From NCBI GenBank assembly GCA_900175165.2, contig FWWN02000349.1, forward strand, positions 27,584 through 91,583: DNA of 64,000 bases. The letters are read 5' to 3'. Made by a program: the position numbers and the translations under genes. How positions within the stretch are numbered: the stretch's first letter is position 1; every line of letters begins with the position of its first letter. Below the pieces are notes generated by a model. The model searched no databases, had not been told where the DNA came from, and saw only the letters and a program-made list of their open reading frames with translations. Shown here piece by piece: positions 45,760-57,369 of this stretch. This DNA is from Rhizomucor pusillus. Lineage: Eukaryota > Mucoromycota > Mucoromycetes > Mucorales > Lichtheimiaceae.

Positions 45760-46691
45760 TTCATATGTTTTGCAGCATCCGCTGCCTGTTTGATGACTGA
45801 TGAGCAAGTGGGAAAATGGGAATGCAAAGAGAAGAAAAGACTTTGTGAAGAGAATAAAAAGTTTCCGGATAGGAAGGATAATGAAATCCTTTGATACGAC
45901 GTGTTAACGCAAGAAGGTCAAGAATTTGTGCTCAGGGGTTGTCCTTTTTACTGGTGTCGTCGCGCTGCTGGGGAACAAGAAATTTAATAAGTCTCCCTTG
46001 TTTCAATGAACCACACTTTGCACTTGTCCTTTTTGTTCATCTATCTTTTCCCTGCACAAGCATTCCTTGAATTGTTCGTCGTCATCTTTGAAATTGATGG
46101 TTACTTTTCTTCTTCTTTTCCTGATATATCCAGCGATCGGCAAAAAAAAACAAAATCAGGCATGCAATCTCATCGCTTAAGTCAATTGTCAATCATTTCT
46201 ATGTATACTCACACACACCAGCGCCACATACAATTAGCATCCGCGACCAATTTTTATAAATGCAGGGAACAGTTCACTTATTCCCATGTGCTGGTAACTT
46301 GATTCTACCCACGCATACTACACTTGGAGACATCGAAAGCTTGGAAGAAACCATGCTCAACGTTGTCAAATTTTGGAGAATAATTAAAAATTGGGGACCC
46401 ACGCAGAACTCTTGAAGCATGTCAATACTAGAAATACATGAAGAATATACAAGACACCACAATTCAGAAAGATTCGCTATGTACTTTGTGAGGAAATGTA
46501 GATATGTGATACTTTAAATATACAGAGAAACGCTCCATCCATGTAAAGCTTCTTGTAGCCAAAACTGTACGCAGTGTATGCCAATGTACATCGAGAACTA
46601 TCGCGTAACTGCGTTGCAATGTAATTTTTAGCAAAAACAATTGGATCCATTTCTGCAATGCTAAGGGGGCCAGAAAGTTGACAATAATGTA
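45760..46691. other. Upstream region of FKS1
   Basis: AT-rich promoter-side sequence. Nothing else was recognised. Short minus-strand frames at 46274-46703 carry no family motif. Confidence 0.3.
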
Positions 46692-46790
46692 CACTTTTTC
46701 CAAAAATTAATGTCGTTGCAATTTGTCGTTTTGGTGTATAAATGTATTATAAAATTTCACAAAATGCGACATTACTTTTGGGAAAAAGTG
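46692..46790. mobile_element. MITE copy 1, CACTTTTTCC terminal inverted repeats, TA flanks
   Basis: A 99-bp element begins CACTTTTTCC and ends GGGAAAAAGTG; the ends are inverted repeats over about 24 bases with a few mismatches. TA lies on both sides, as expected for a Tc1/mariner-type TA target-site duplication. It has no coding capacity. A near-identical copy lies at 57931-58030. Confidence 0.8.
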
Positions 46791-47230
46791 TAAATTTACT
46801 TGGTGAATCCAATCGTTCAGTGTTACATATACGTAGTGATCTTCAGTCCACACCAGGAAAACTGTCGATCGCTGGGGATTGTAATAGAGACCGCGCAACA
46901 GTTTCTACGAATGTTGTCACCAGAGAAAACAATATTGAAATGCTTTGCTGGCAAACAAATAAAGGTACATAATAGAAGAGGCATTGTAAGATCAGAATTG
47001 TTGCTGCAAGGGGCACAAGACCAAATCGAGGAAAAATCGGATCAGGGGCAAGGTTACGAAAAAGTTCCTATTGTACATAAGCTTACCATGTTCAAATATC
47101 CAACCTATTGTTTCCTATTTTTGGCCCCTCAATAGACGCAGTACACAGTCAAGCGCCAACTAGTATCTGTACCAATTCAAAGTATTACCGCTTTTCGTAT
47201 GATTGAACCTTTGTTGTCGGAGGAAATTTG
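46791..47230. other. Intergenic, nothing recognised
   Basis: Contains the 3' flank of the F-box/LRR gene. A minus-strand frame at 46898-46707 overlaps the MITE and looks like chance. Confidence 0.3.
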
Positions 47231-48841
47231 CTAAAACGCTGCAAATGATCCTCCTCTTGCAGATAATTTCGCTTGTGCCCAGTTTCTTGTTGCATTGTCA
47301 AGGAAATACGAAGGTTCAACATATAAACGGTTGATACTGGAACATCCAGATAACAACCGAACGATAAAACCTTGGGTGACACCAGTGCAGTTCTCAAAAT
47401 GTATACTCGTCAACTTGTTCCAAGCTTCAAGCGCCTTTATCCAGTCATCATCATTGCCAATCCGCATTTCCGTGAGATATAGGTTCTCAATAGCCAAGTC
47501 GTGCAATGCATAGATATGCGCGCTTGTAAATGCCGACGACTTTTTCAGTCCAAGCGATTTGACTGAGGGCAGATTTATCACTGGCGATATGCAATAGTAA
47601 AGCCATGAGCATGCTACTTCCTCGCGAAATCCTGCAAGCGTCAACATCTCTAGAGGGGCTGTGTGTGGATCTTCCAACAATAATATCATCCCTCTAATAT
47701 TCGATACAAGTGCTGTCTCCTCGTACAATACCAGATGGCGAAGTTTGTGGAAATATCGTGGTATCAATGTTAGAACGGGATGAGATGTAGGTTCGCCGTC
47801 GAAAGCAAGGTTAGGTTTTGATATGTCAAGTGCAAGCTCCAAAGTTTCAATATCGCTGCAGTGCTTTAGAATGGGCAACAAATCGTTGCCGTGCAAAACG
47901 GTTCGCAAGCATATGCTCATCGCCTTCCACTCTTGATGACATGATGATGATAGTCCACGCCACTGCTCGACTTGGATGTCTCCAGACTGTAGCTCCAAAG
48001 TGTATGATCGTAACCGTGGAAAACGATGAAATATACTAATATCATAAGCGTCTTCATAAAACGAACAATCTATAAAGTGAATCTCCTCCAGTAGAGGACA
48101 GTGATCGAGAAGGAAATTGCAAACTCTTCTGAGGTGTGTGTCGTAAAGCTTGAGCGTCAGTCGTTTAAGTTTTAGGGCATCTACTTGTAATTGGTCCAGC
48201 GTTTCGCTCGAGAGATGAAGGCGAGACGTATCATAAATATGAAGTTCTGTGAGATTTTTGCAGCTGGATAGTATGATAGGCAGGACGATATCTGCGTTGA
48301 ATGGAACAGGGCCGCATATGTTTAGTGTGTTCACGGTATCGCCGAGCCAGCAAACAAAGGGCATGATATACTGGTCAGCGGGATCAAAAGGGTATCGAAA
48401 TTCTATATTTTTATTATTTCCAGCCAAAGCTTTTAGCCACTCTTTTGATCACTGCTTACCGAGATGTTTAATCTTACGACATTCTGCTTCTCGCAGCCAG
48501 TCAAACAGAAACTTCCAGTTGCCTGCTCGTGGCATCACCGCCAGACTTTCGAGATTCTTTGATGCCACGCTGTTTCTTTGGAATAGCGGACAACCTTTTA
48601 AAGCATATACGTTGCGCTTTACACAAAAGTGCTTCCATATTCTTCCGCTTGTTCTGATAAGACTGTTCCATCGTCGACATACTCTGCTAGGTGCCCGGAA
48701 ACAGTCTTGAACCGCGAGATTCTCAAACACGAGCTCTAACACATGGTTCGGTATTTTGATCGTATAATCAACTGCTGGAGTGACGCTTTTGTCGAACGCT
48801 TCGAGTGAAAGCTTTGCAAGCGCACAGCTGTTGATCTCCAT
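47231..48841 (-). CDS. F-box / leucine-rich-repeat protein
   Basis: Role: probable SCF ubiquitin-ligase substrate receptor. Seen: ATG 48841 (MEINSCALAKLSLEAFD). The F-box is YTIKIPNHVLELVFENL and CRVCRRWNSLI. A 57-nt intron at 48459-48403 (CATCTCG|GTAAGC ... AATATAG) must be removed, because it carries an in-frame TGA at 48449-48451. LRR-like repeats follow: CKNLTELHIYD, LKRLTLKLY, CPLLEEIHF, IENLYLTEMRIG. The conserved end is ENCTGVTQGFIVRLL and FLDNATRNWAQAKLSARGG. The frame is open to TAG at 47231-47233. It is the best-preserved member of the family here and a good reference for the broken ones. It is close in sequence to the pseudogene at 53793-55567, suggesting a recent local duplication. 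Confidence 0.85.
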
Positions 48842-49126
48842 CAAGATCTTTGAACAGAAAAGAAAAGAAAAAATGATAAACTCGCTCAGCGCGGCTGAAG
48901 TAGTCTTTTTTGCTGATGTGTAACAGATGATGTAGCACAAAAAAGAGTTGATTGATCAAAACCCAGCGCACAATGCAGGAATACACTCAGTATGCCATGT
49001 CAATCCAATAGCTGCATGCAAGCAAGAGGCGTCGAGCTAAAGATTTGTTTTTATTCTACGCCCATCCAGTTTAAAGCAGACAACTCTGCAAAAACTTATA
49101 GAGTTATAGTGTTTAAAGCATGTCCT

Positions 49127-50716
49127 TTAGAGTGCTACAAACGACCCTCCTCTTGCGGACAGCTGCGCCTGTATCCAATTTTCCGTCGCTTTGTCGAGGA
49201 AACTCGAAGCCTTGATATACAAACACTTGAGGCTGCAGCATCTAGATAACAGGGCCTTAACGAAGGTTTGGGTGACGCCTTTGCAATTCTCAAAATGCAA
49301 GGCAGTCAATTTATCCCAGCCTTCAAGCGCTCTTATCCAGTAATCATCGATGTGCATTTCTGTAAGAAATAGTTTTTCGATCGCCATGTCATTCAATTTA
49401 TAGATATGTGCACTCCTGAATGCTCGCGAGTTTTGGAGACCAAACGACGTGATGCAGGGCAAATTCAGTAACGGCACTAGGGCATAGACCAGCTGCGAAC
49501 CTTGCGTATCGCAATCAAATCCTTTAAGGGTCACTCGTTTCAACGTCTTCAGGTTCGAATCCTTCGCCGATAAGAACGATGCCGCACGTCTGAATACCCA
49601 TGCAGTGGCTAGTTTCTCGCTCAGTATAAGATGGCGAAGCTTAAAGTAATATCGTGGCACTAGTGTCAACACAGGTTGGACAGAGGAATCGCGGACAATA
49701 TTCAGAGTCTCGACATCGCGGTAACATTCCAATACTGTCGACTGGGTATTGGAATAAAGTATGTTATCCATGCGTAAGCGCAGTGAGTCCCATGGTAATC
49801 GAGAGTCAAAGGATGCTTTCTGTGTGCTTGTAACATTGCCGTCGCGCCAATGTGTGACTTCCAGGTGAGGAAACTTCACCTCTAGTTTGAATGATTGTAA
49901 ATGTGGGAAGCGATAAAATATTTCGATATTCTCAACATTTCGAACCTTGATGACTCCGTGTAACGCGATCTCCTCCAGCAAAGGGCAGTGATCCAAAAGG
50001 AAGTCGCAAAATGGTCGGATAGCTATGCTGGATACATCGAGCGTCAGCCGCTTGAGGTTTAGTATCCTTAGAACATCCAACATGTTGCTTGATTTTACGA
50101 TATAAGCGGAAGTTGAGTTATAAATATGGAGCTCTGTGAGACTTTTACAGCTGGATAAGATACTGCGCAGAACCGTTGGTGCATCGTAAGAAATGGGGCT
50201 ATCGATCGTTAATGTGCTGAACGTGGTGATCACTTTCTGGAAGGAGAATTCGGCCGGACGCTGTAGTACTATACAGATTTTCTCGGTCATACTCAAGGGT
50301 GCAATGGATAATATTGTCGATCTTTTACCTACCAAGATGCTTGATCCGGTAACACTACGCGTTTTTCAGTAGTTTAACAAGGTAGTTCCAATCAGCTATC
50401 AGCGGCAATGCAATAGTCAAACTTCTGATGCTGTTTGACGCTATGGTATCTCTTTGGAGTAATGAACAATTTGTCAAGGTATATACGCTGCGGTCCAGAA
50501 ATACGCGTTTCATACCCTTCCGCTTGTACGAAAGAGGTTGTTCCATCGTCAACATACTCTGCTAGGTTCCCGATGACATTCTTGCGCTGTAAGGTTTTGA
50601 AATACAAGTTCTATTACAGGATCCGGTATTTTGAGCGTATGATCAGTCGCTGAAGGCGAACTTTTGCCAGGTACTTGGGAAAAGAACTTTGCAAACGCAT
50701 GGCGAGGATCTTTCAT
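49127..50716 (-). pseudogene. F-box/LRR gene with nonsense mutations in the F-box part
   Basis: Seen: the LRR half (50335-49127) is a clean 402-codon frame with CKSLTELHIYN, LKRLTLDVS, CPLLEEIALHG, ENCKGVTQTFVKALL and the family end FLDKATENWIQAQLSARGG. Upstream, family comparison shows three problems in the F-box part (50716-50340): CRRW reads C-stop-RW near 50545, the Trp after GR(I/V) is TGA near 50510, and a TAG precedes IKHL near 50355. The intron position after IKHL is retained (TTG|GTAGGT). Either the gene is recently dead, or an LRR-only protein is made from an internal ATG. I favour a dead gene, but the long clean frame shows that decay is recent or selection persists. Confidence 0.7.
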
Positions 50717-52549
50717 AAAAACTGCCATTTGGAGTCAAGAGACAAAAGAAAAGGGCCCTCTGGCATCCGTGGCTGGAAGCCGTTTTCTGACTTGCAACTG
50801 CGCCATGTTTAGTGTAACGCATAAAATGGAGCTAAGTGATAAGCTTGTAATATCTAAGCAGAGGCATTGCCAAGACCAACGTAGCACATACTTTCTGAAA
50901 GATACTCTGGTAAAGATGGACTCGATATTGAGAAATGGAAGTCGTGTGATGGATGGCCCCTCGATATAGCCAAGTCATAAAATCTCGTGCTTCCTCCCGA
51001 TGTATAGAAAGCTTGTCGATGTCTGCAAGAGCTAGAAAGTTTACCAGTTATCAGGTTTGTAGTCAACCCTAATGCTAAGAGAGGGGACACCCACGCATAC
51101 CACGCGCACAGCCCTTGATCGAAGGGAGATAATAAGAGTAGGCGAAATTCGGACGAGGATGTTTATTTTGTAGTAGAACAAGGAGTTAACTGGTTTTGGA
51201 GAAAGAGAACTCTTGGAGATTGCCTGGATTGCGCAGCAAATCACATGAAAAAGAGCTATCTTGTCTTTATGAAAACTATTTTATTTACATGCTCATTCAT
51301 TTCTATCCTTATTTATGAGTGCCGTTTAGTTCACGTTGAGCAAGCCAACGATATATCCAAGAACCACCACGAGGAGGCGGCACGACCAGTTCCCAAAAAG
51401 TTGTGTGGTGGTTTATGTAGTATTTGCCATCCTTGTGCTGGGCTGACAGATGCTAGTCAAAAACCACAATCCAGTCTTGAACGCCTTGAATGCCTTGGAT
51501 GTCTTGAAAGCCCTAGGTTTGACTTGACCAACTTGCTAGGGCACCACCGAATGCCGCCTTTCTGATGCAGCCGCTATGCAGCAGCAGATCGTGGGAGGGG
51601 CAACAAGGAACCGCAGCCCTTTTTGTGTTCTGGGTATGGAGTGTTGAGAGGGAGACTCGACCTTACGGGAATTTCGCAACACGAAAAGATGCAATAAACC
51701 AACTCTCCGTCCTACAAGGACTCGTTTGACTGTCGCTGGCTCGCACACTTACGTGCCTTCCGGCGCCCTTACGGGGCCTTAGCAGCTCCTCGGGAGTTTC
51801 AAGCCCGTCCTATGGAAAACTACGGAGAATGCTCTGTGAGCTACTTGATTGGCTTGCTTGCTCTTGCCTTCTTGCGACATACGGGTTAGGTAGTCTTTTT
51901 TTCCTTGGTCGAAGCTGGGAAAAGACCATAAACCCCAGCGGGAGTGTGTGCCTCGGGAGTTCCTCGGGTCAATGATCTATAGAAGGAAAAAGAATTGGTG
52001 AGCCACACGATTGCAGCTCCCGTTGAATCCACAATTGACCGACTTGCGACGATCAGAGAGTGGAGAACCCCATGAAGAAATGCGAATTGAGGGAGTCGCA
52101 CCGTTCTCGTGATGCAAGAGCCAATCAAATTGGGGCGCGCAAAAATATTTCTTATTCACAAATGGAGGTGTCTTCGAGCATACATTTGTTGAGCAGGATT
52201 TCTGTGGCAGCAACTACCTCGTAGGCGCTTCTTTGTTAACCCCTGTGCATTGTAGTACTACTGATGCTAAGCTCCGTCTTATGCAAAACGCTGTTGTGGA
52301 ACAGTGACTGGCTCCGCCGACTCTTGCAAGATAACAGCAATGAGATGAAAATGTTACATGACAAGTATTCTAACAAAGTCATGAGCTGAAATGCTAAGAG
52401 CTTGACATTTCTGGATTGTACTTTTATTGATGCATGTGAAATTGTATTCTTTTCACAGAATGCACGGATCAATTCGCTGAAAGGATTATTTGGCCGCTCC
52501 TACTCAGCTTTTCCGAAAGACGCCTTCAAAATACATCAGTGGTTATTAA
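50717..52549. other. Repeat-like intergenic stretch of unknown origin
   Basis: Around 51540-52220 the base composition changes to GC-richer sequence with short direct repeats (CTCGGGAGTT at about 51792 and 51953). It has no recognised coding frame. It could be a solo LTR or other mobile-element relic, but no inverted termini, target duplication or second copy is visible in this window. The plus-strand frame 51245-51565 has a hydrophobic start and a Cys-rich part (KLCGGLCSICHPC) but no support as a gene. Confidence 0.35.
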
Positions 52550-53266
52550 TCAATATCTGTTTTTGAACATAATGATAAGATCTTTGGGTGCCGCGTTCTG
52601 AAAGTTCTTGAAATGAAGCTGATACTTATGTATCGAAACCTCAGGCAACATCCATTCGAATTTGCGCACTATGTATCGAAAGTCGTAAGTCGCCTGCTGG
52701 AACGAACTAGGGTTTTTACTCAGAAACTTACAGAACATAGACAGTGCAACGCGTTCTTCCGCGATGCTAAAGTTTATGTCGACGCATTGGCGTTCTCCGT
52801 TGCTAAAGGGCAGTCAAGCAAGACCCTTTCGCTGGTCGGGCTCGGCGCCTTCTTCAAACCGCTCAGGGATAAATTCGTCTGGATTGTCCCATATGTCTGG
52901 ATGACGTTGGATCGTCGATATATCAACGGTCACAGCTTTGTCTTTTGGAATGAATAGGTCTCCTGTGCACCGCCCTTCGGCTGTCGATAAACGAAGCTGG
53001 CGGGCGCAGGCGCAGATTCTAAAAACAACATTGGGATACATTGTATGAGACACCTCTAAACACCTCACAAACCTTTGTACTTACCTCCTCAAAAATTATA
53101 TCAATGTACTTGAGCTGCTTCAATTGCTCCAGTGTTGGTAGAACATCCTCGGGATTATCACCAAGCACTTTGATAACTTCGTCTCGGGCCGTTCTTTGTT
53201 TATCGAGGTATCTGGCCAAATAGTACAGAGCAAAAGTCAACGCGTTTGTCGTTGTTTCGTGACCTT
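52550..53266 (-). pseudogene. Cytochrome P450 C-terminal relic
   Basis: Seen: the minus strand from 53266 reads GHETTTNALTFALYYLARYL, the oxygen-binding I-helix AGxET/ETT block. Then come LPTLEQLKQLKYID, an intron, FIPKDKAVTVDISTIQRHP, FIPERFEEG and the haem loop LPFSNGERQCVD. Damage: the Trp before LPFSNG is TGA near 52831, and the Gly two residues after the haem-ligand Cys is Asp. The N-terminal half of a P450 is absent. TAA ends the frame at 52550. This is a truncated copy broken by a nonsense mutation; an intact donor copy presumably lies elsewhere in the genome. Confidence 0.75.
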
Positions 53267-53792
53267 TTATCTATTTAGATACTAATCTCACAGTTCCTCA
53301 TCGAGATGAGCAAATATGCGTATTCTTGGTTACCTGCCAAGAAGAAAATTGCCGAGTTACGCTAAACGGATGCAATACGATCAGCATCTGTCGAGCTAAA
53401 TCCTTACTAGATAATGTCTACTATATTCTTTGGATGTCAATGGCTTAATTTTAGAACAATAAGGCGAAGCGCTAAAATTTGAACTAATAAGTGTACATTG
53501 CCTGAAGGGCTGTTTCGGGCACTCTGTTGTCCCTCTGCCGCAACTTCTCTACTGTGCTTTCCTTCCTTTACACAGAATATGACAAAAGGCAATTCCTGAT
53601 GTTTTGATTGGGTAAAACCGTGAAGAGAAGTTCATCAAACCCTGTGCAATGCAAGTCATAGCATTTATTACAAAGAAACTGGTGCTAACCACATTCTAAT
53701 GCAGTATCCTTCGCAAAAAGTGTATATGCTGCTATTTAAAGCTGCTATCATACACCGAAAAATGCTACTAGAGAAGAGCATATTCACTAGAA
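53267..53792. other. Intergenic, nothing recognised
   Basis: AT-rich spacer between the P450 relic and the F-box/LRR pseudogene. No feature was recognised. Confidence 0.3.
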
Positions 53793-55567
53793 TCATACAA
53801 AAGATCCTCCTCTTGCAGACAATTTCGCTTGTGCCCAGTTTCTTGTTGCATTGTCCAGGTGATAGGAAGGCCTAATGTATAAACTTTTGAGACGAGGATA
53901 TATAGCTAGCAACCCAACGATAAAGTCTTGGGTGACACCAGTGCAGTTCTCAAAACGAATACTTGTCAACTTGACCCAGGATTCAAGCGTCTTTATCCAG
54001 TCGTCACCATCGTCGATCCGCATTTCTGTAAGACATAGATTTTCAATATCCAAGTCGTGCAATACTACATGCATATGCGCGCTTGTAAGTGCCGGCGACT
54101 TTCTCAGTCCAAGCGAGTTGAATGAGGGCAGATTTATCACTGGCGATATACAGCAGTAAAACCACGAGCATGCCAATTCAACGTGAAATCCTGCAAGAGT
54201 CAACATCTCCAGAGGCGCCATGTGCGGATACATCCACAAGGAAACTATTTCTCTAAATTTTCCATGCAAGCGCCGTCCCCTCGTACAGTACGAGATGGCG
54301 AAATTTTGTGGAAATAACGTGGCACCAGCGTTAGAACGGGATGAAATGCAGGTCCATCATAGAAATAAAGCTTAAGTTTCGGTATTTCGAACGCAAGCTC
54401 CAAAGTTTCGATATCGCCGCAGTGCTTTACTATGGGTAGTAGAAGGTAGCCGTACATAACGGTTTGCAAGTATATACGCATTGAATTCAACTCTTGATAA
54501 CAGGCTAATGCCAAGTTGTCACTTTCGAAGCAAGTACTCGCATCATTGGCATCTTGTGACCCGCGCCACTGTGCAATGTTATGTCTCCGAATTGTGGCAA
54601 CAATGTGTATAATCGTAACCGTGGAAAACGATGGAACATGGTAATATCGTAAGACTCATCATAAAACGAACTATCGATAAAGTGAATCACCTCCAGCAGA
54701 GGACAATGATCCAGAAAATAGTTGCAAACTCGTCTGAGGTGCTAGTTGTAAAGTCTGAGCGTCAGCCGCTTGAATTTCAGAGTATCTACTTGTAGTCTTT
54801 CCAACGATCCGAATCAGAAATTTGAGGTTCTGTGAGATTTCTGCAGCTGGATAGGGTCCTAGGCAGGAAAATGTCTGCAACATTGAATGCAACAGAACCG
54901 CGGATTCTTAACATATTCACGGTATCATCGAGCCAGCAGACAAACAGCAAGATATCCGCGGGATGAAAACGATATCGGAAGTTTATGTAGAAGAGCTTTA
55001 TTACTTCGAAGGGTTAGTCATCACCATTCTTCATCACTGCTTACCGAGATGTTTAATTTTACGACATCCTGATTCTTGCAGCCATTTAAAGAGATACCAG
55101 CAATCACCTGCTTCTGGTTCCACCGCCAGACTTTCCAAGGTCTTTGATGCCACACAGTCTCTTTGGAGCAACGGATAGCCTTTCAGAGCATATACGCTGC
55201 GCTTTACACAAAAGTGTTTCCACATTCTCGTGGATGTGCTGCGGATAATATTGTTCCATCGTCGACTTACTCTTTTAGGTGCTCCGAAACAGTCTGGCGC
55301 TCCAAGGTTTTCAAACAAAAGCTCTAATACATGATCTGGTATCTTCAATGTATAATCAGTTGCTGGAGAAGTATTCATCTCAAGCCGTTCGAGGGAAAGT
55401 TTGGCTAATGCAAGGCAAGTAAGTATCTTCCATAAAGGCTGCGGGTGGGAGTCAGAGAAGTAAGAAAATGGGAATGATAAAAAGACTTGATGCTTCTGGA
55501 AGTGACTAATAGATTGCGCCATGTTTGATGTGAAACATAATACTGTAGACAAGCTAGAATACTTCAC
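53793..55567 (-). pseudogene. F-box/LRR pseudogene, frameshifted in the LRR part
   Basis: Seen: the N-terminal exon is intact (55567-55034: YTLKIPDHVLELLFENL, CFGAPKRVSRRW, CRKIKHL). It has the family intron donor TCG|GTAAGCAG and a CTAAC branch site. After the intron the frame reads YRFHPADILLFVCWL and then runs into stops near LTEPQISD. Later pieces in different frames are 54690-54505 (MIHFIDSSFYDESYDITMF), 54514-54245 and 54269-53793 (with ENCTGVTQDFIVGLL and LDNATRNWAQAKLSARGG). At least three frame changes are needed. Its sequence is close to 47231-48841, and the last 70 bases are nearly identical, so duplication was recent. Confidence 0.8.
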
Positions 55568-55611
55568 AGACCGCGCAATGCTAGCACGAAAGATACATTA
55601 AACTAAAACCA

Positions 55612-57369
55612 TCATTTTGAGTACGTGGCATAGATGAAAGATCCTCCTCGATTTGACATGATCTCCTCCGCATAACATACAGTGTCTTGGTTTATAGGAA
55701 GTCGGTACCCTCGCAGAAGCAATGTCGATAAAGTTGGCAAGGAGCATATCAATTGTCGCAAAAACGCATCGGTTACACCAGAGCAGTCCGAGATTTCCAA
55801 GCTTTTCAAAGCTGTCAAAATTTCCAGCGCATCTAACCATTCGTCATCGAGACGCACATCGTGAAGAATCACATTTTCCAGTTCTGAATCCGTCAAAAAT
55901 GCAATGTGATCTCGAGTAATGATATTTTGGCAGTTCGTGATCTCGAGACTGTGGACGCTCGGCAAACTTACGAGGTCGACGAACCATGATCTTGAGTAGG
56001 CAGCGCGGCCGACAAGGTCAACAACTGATATCTTTTGCAGATAAGGCAGCGTTCCGTCCGCCCTTGCTTGCTTCGTCATATTGATTATATATCCGGACAA
56101 AACCGCGTATCCACCAATAGTCAAGTGACGAATTTTTGGCATATGTTGTGGTATAGGCCCATAGATATCGTACAATGTATCGTGGTATTTAAGTGCTTTT
56201 TCTGTCTTGTAGCGTGCATACAACTCGAGCTCTTCGACTTGCGAGCATTGCCTGAAAACATGGGACATTATTTCCTCGAGATGCTCCTGATAGTCGATCC
56301 TGATGCGCAAGGATTTCCATGATCTTTTGCCAAACTGAAGATAAGCTGGTATATGCGAGTAAGGTACTATGATCTCAGCATGTCTCGCTTCTTCGTCATC
56401 ATCATCGTCGTTGTGGTATTCCGTGACAATGCAGGTATCGCAAAGGTTCACGACAAACGTCTTGAGTTTCGGGAGTAACCGTCGACTAATTGCGTTCCAT
56501 TCTTCGGCTACCACCGGTCCGTCGTGGTCCTCCAAGATAAATTCTTCAAGCAGCGGACACAGAGGTAGAAGATGCTGGATGAGATTGCCGAGCCTAGATC
56601 GTCGTATCTCCAAGTGTAGGTGCGTCAATGCAAACTCTTGCTGCTCGGATATCCGTTCGTAAGAACTGACGGGATCGTGGAGATTTTGACGAGTTCCGTA
56701 TATCGACAGTGATTTGAGATTGCTGCAACTACTGAGGATCCGTGCCAAACTTGTATCCAGAAACATATCGACGCCAAACGCGACCTCCAGCGTCGTAAGC
56801 GACGGACCTAGCCAACAAATGAAATCGACTGCCAAGGGTGTCAATGTGAATGTGATGGGAAAGAACAGCTGCCGTTGTGGATCTCCTAGCAAACCTGCAT
56901 GCATAAATTTCGTTGTTAGTCTACAGCCACACCTCCAACCGAAAGATACATGTTTCCACTCCTTACTTAAGGATTCAATGTTACCGCAGCCTGCTTTTTG
57001 GAGCAAACATACAAGCAAGTCGAGATCTCCCGCACGATCGATCGTTAGTCGTCTCAGGTACTTGCCAACATCAAGTTCGCGTTTCAACAGCGGACAATCC
57101 ACTAATTCTTGGGCAGGGCGTAAGAACCATATCGTTTTCCACATCATCGGTGAGGTTTGGATGACGCTGTACCATCTCCAGCATACAGTTGATAAATTTA
57201 AACATTCGTATGCATTAAAATATTTGAAGATGAGCAGCAAAACATGGTCAGGTAATCGACGTGTTTGATCGAGACAAGGTCGTAGTTGCGGAGAAGGATC
57301 CAAGATCGGCGACAGCGACAGCATAGTATCACTGCCTGCATTGTTAGTGTTTGGATACAATAATGCCAT
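55612..57369 (-). CDS. F-box / leucine-rich-repeat protein, divergent member
   Basis: Role: probable SCF substrate receptor. Seen: ATG 57369 (MALLYPNTNN); a non-ATG extension reaches 57420. The F-box is RLPDHVLLLIFKYFNAYE and VCWRWYSVI. LRR-like blocks follow: CSNLKSLSIYG, CPLLEEFIL, CSQVEELELYA, IRHLTIGG, SLPSVHSLEITNC. The ending is SDCSGVTDAFLRQLI and MSNRGGSFIYATYSK. By comparison with its relatives, 56966-56895 is a 72-nt intron (TTA A|GTAAGG, CTAAC branch, GCATGCAG) that is divisible by three and lacks a stop, so both spliced and retained forms stay in frame. An acidic DDDDDEE run lies in a loop. It is the most diverged of the family, probably an old duplicate, and is intact. Confidence 0.85.
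   Translation of the reverse strand: MALLYPNTNNAGSDTMLSLSPILDPSPQLRPCLDQTRRLPDHVLLLIFKYFNAYECLNLSTVCWRWYSVIQTSPMMWKTIWFLRPAQELVDCPLLKRELDVGKYLRRLTIDRAGDLDLLVCLLQKAGCGNIESLSKEWKHVSFGWRCGCRLTTKFMHAGLLGDPQRQLFFPITFTLTPLAVDFICWLGPSLTTLEVAFGVDMFLDTSLARILSSCSNLKSLSIYGTRQNLHDPVSSYERISEQQEFALTHLHLEIRRSRLGNLIQHLLPLCPLLEEFILEDHDGPVVAEEWNAISRRLLPKLKTFVVNLCDTCIVTEYHNDDDDDEEARHAEIIVPYSHIPAYLQFGKRSWKSLRIRIDYQEHLEEIMSHVFRQCSQVEELELYARYKTEKALKYHDTLYDIYGPIPQHMPKIRHLTIGGYAVLSGYIINMTKQARADGTLPYLQKISVVDLVGRAAYSRSWFVDLVSLPSVHSLEITNCQNIITRDHIAFLTDSELENVILHDVRLDDEWLDALEILTALKSLEISDCSGVTDAFLRQLICSLPTLSTLLLRGYRLPINQDTVCYAEEIMSNRGGSFIYATYSK

Noticed and set aside
48449..48451. In-frame TGA in the F-box/LRR gene read at first as a nonsense mutation
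   Set aside because: It lies inside a 57-nt intron with GTAAGC and ATATAG borders that is shared by the family, so the gene is intact.
49545..49570. ggttcgaatcc resembling a tRNA T-arm
   Set aside because: It is within the LRR coding frame; no acceptor or anticodon arm folds around it. No tRNA gene was found in the window.
51536..52220. GC-richer block considered as rDNA or an LTR
   Set aside because: No rRNA-like segment was recognised and no LTR termini, primer-binding site or second copy were found, so no element is named.
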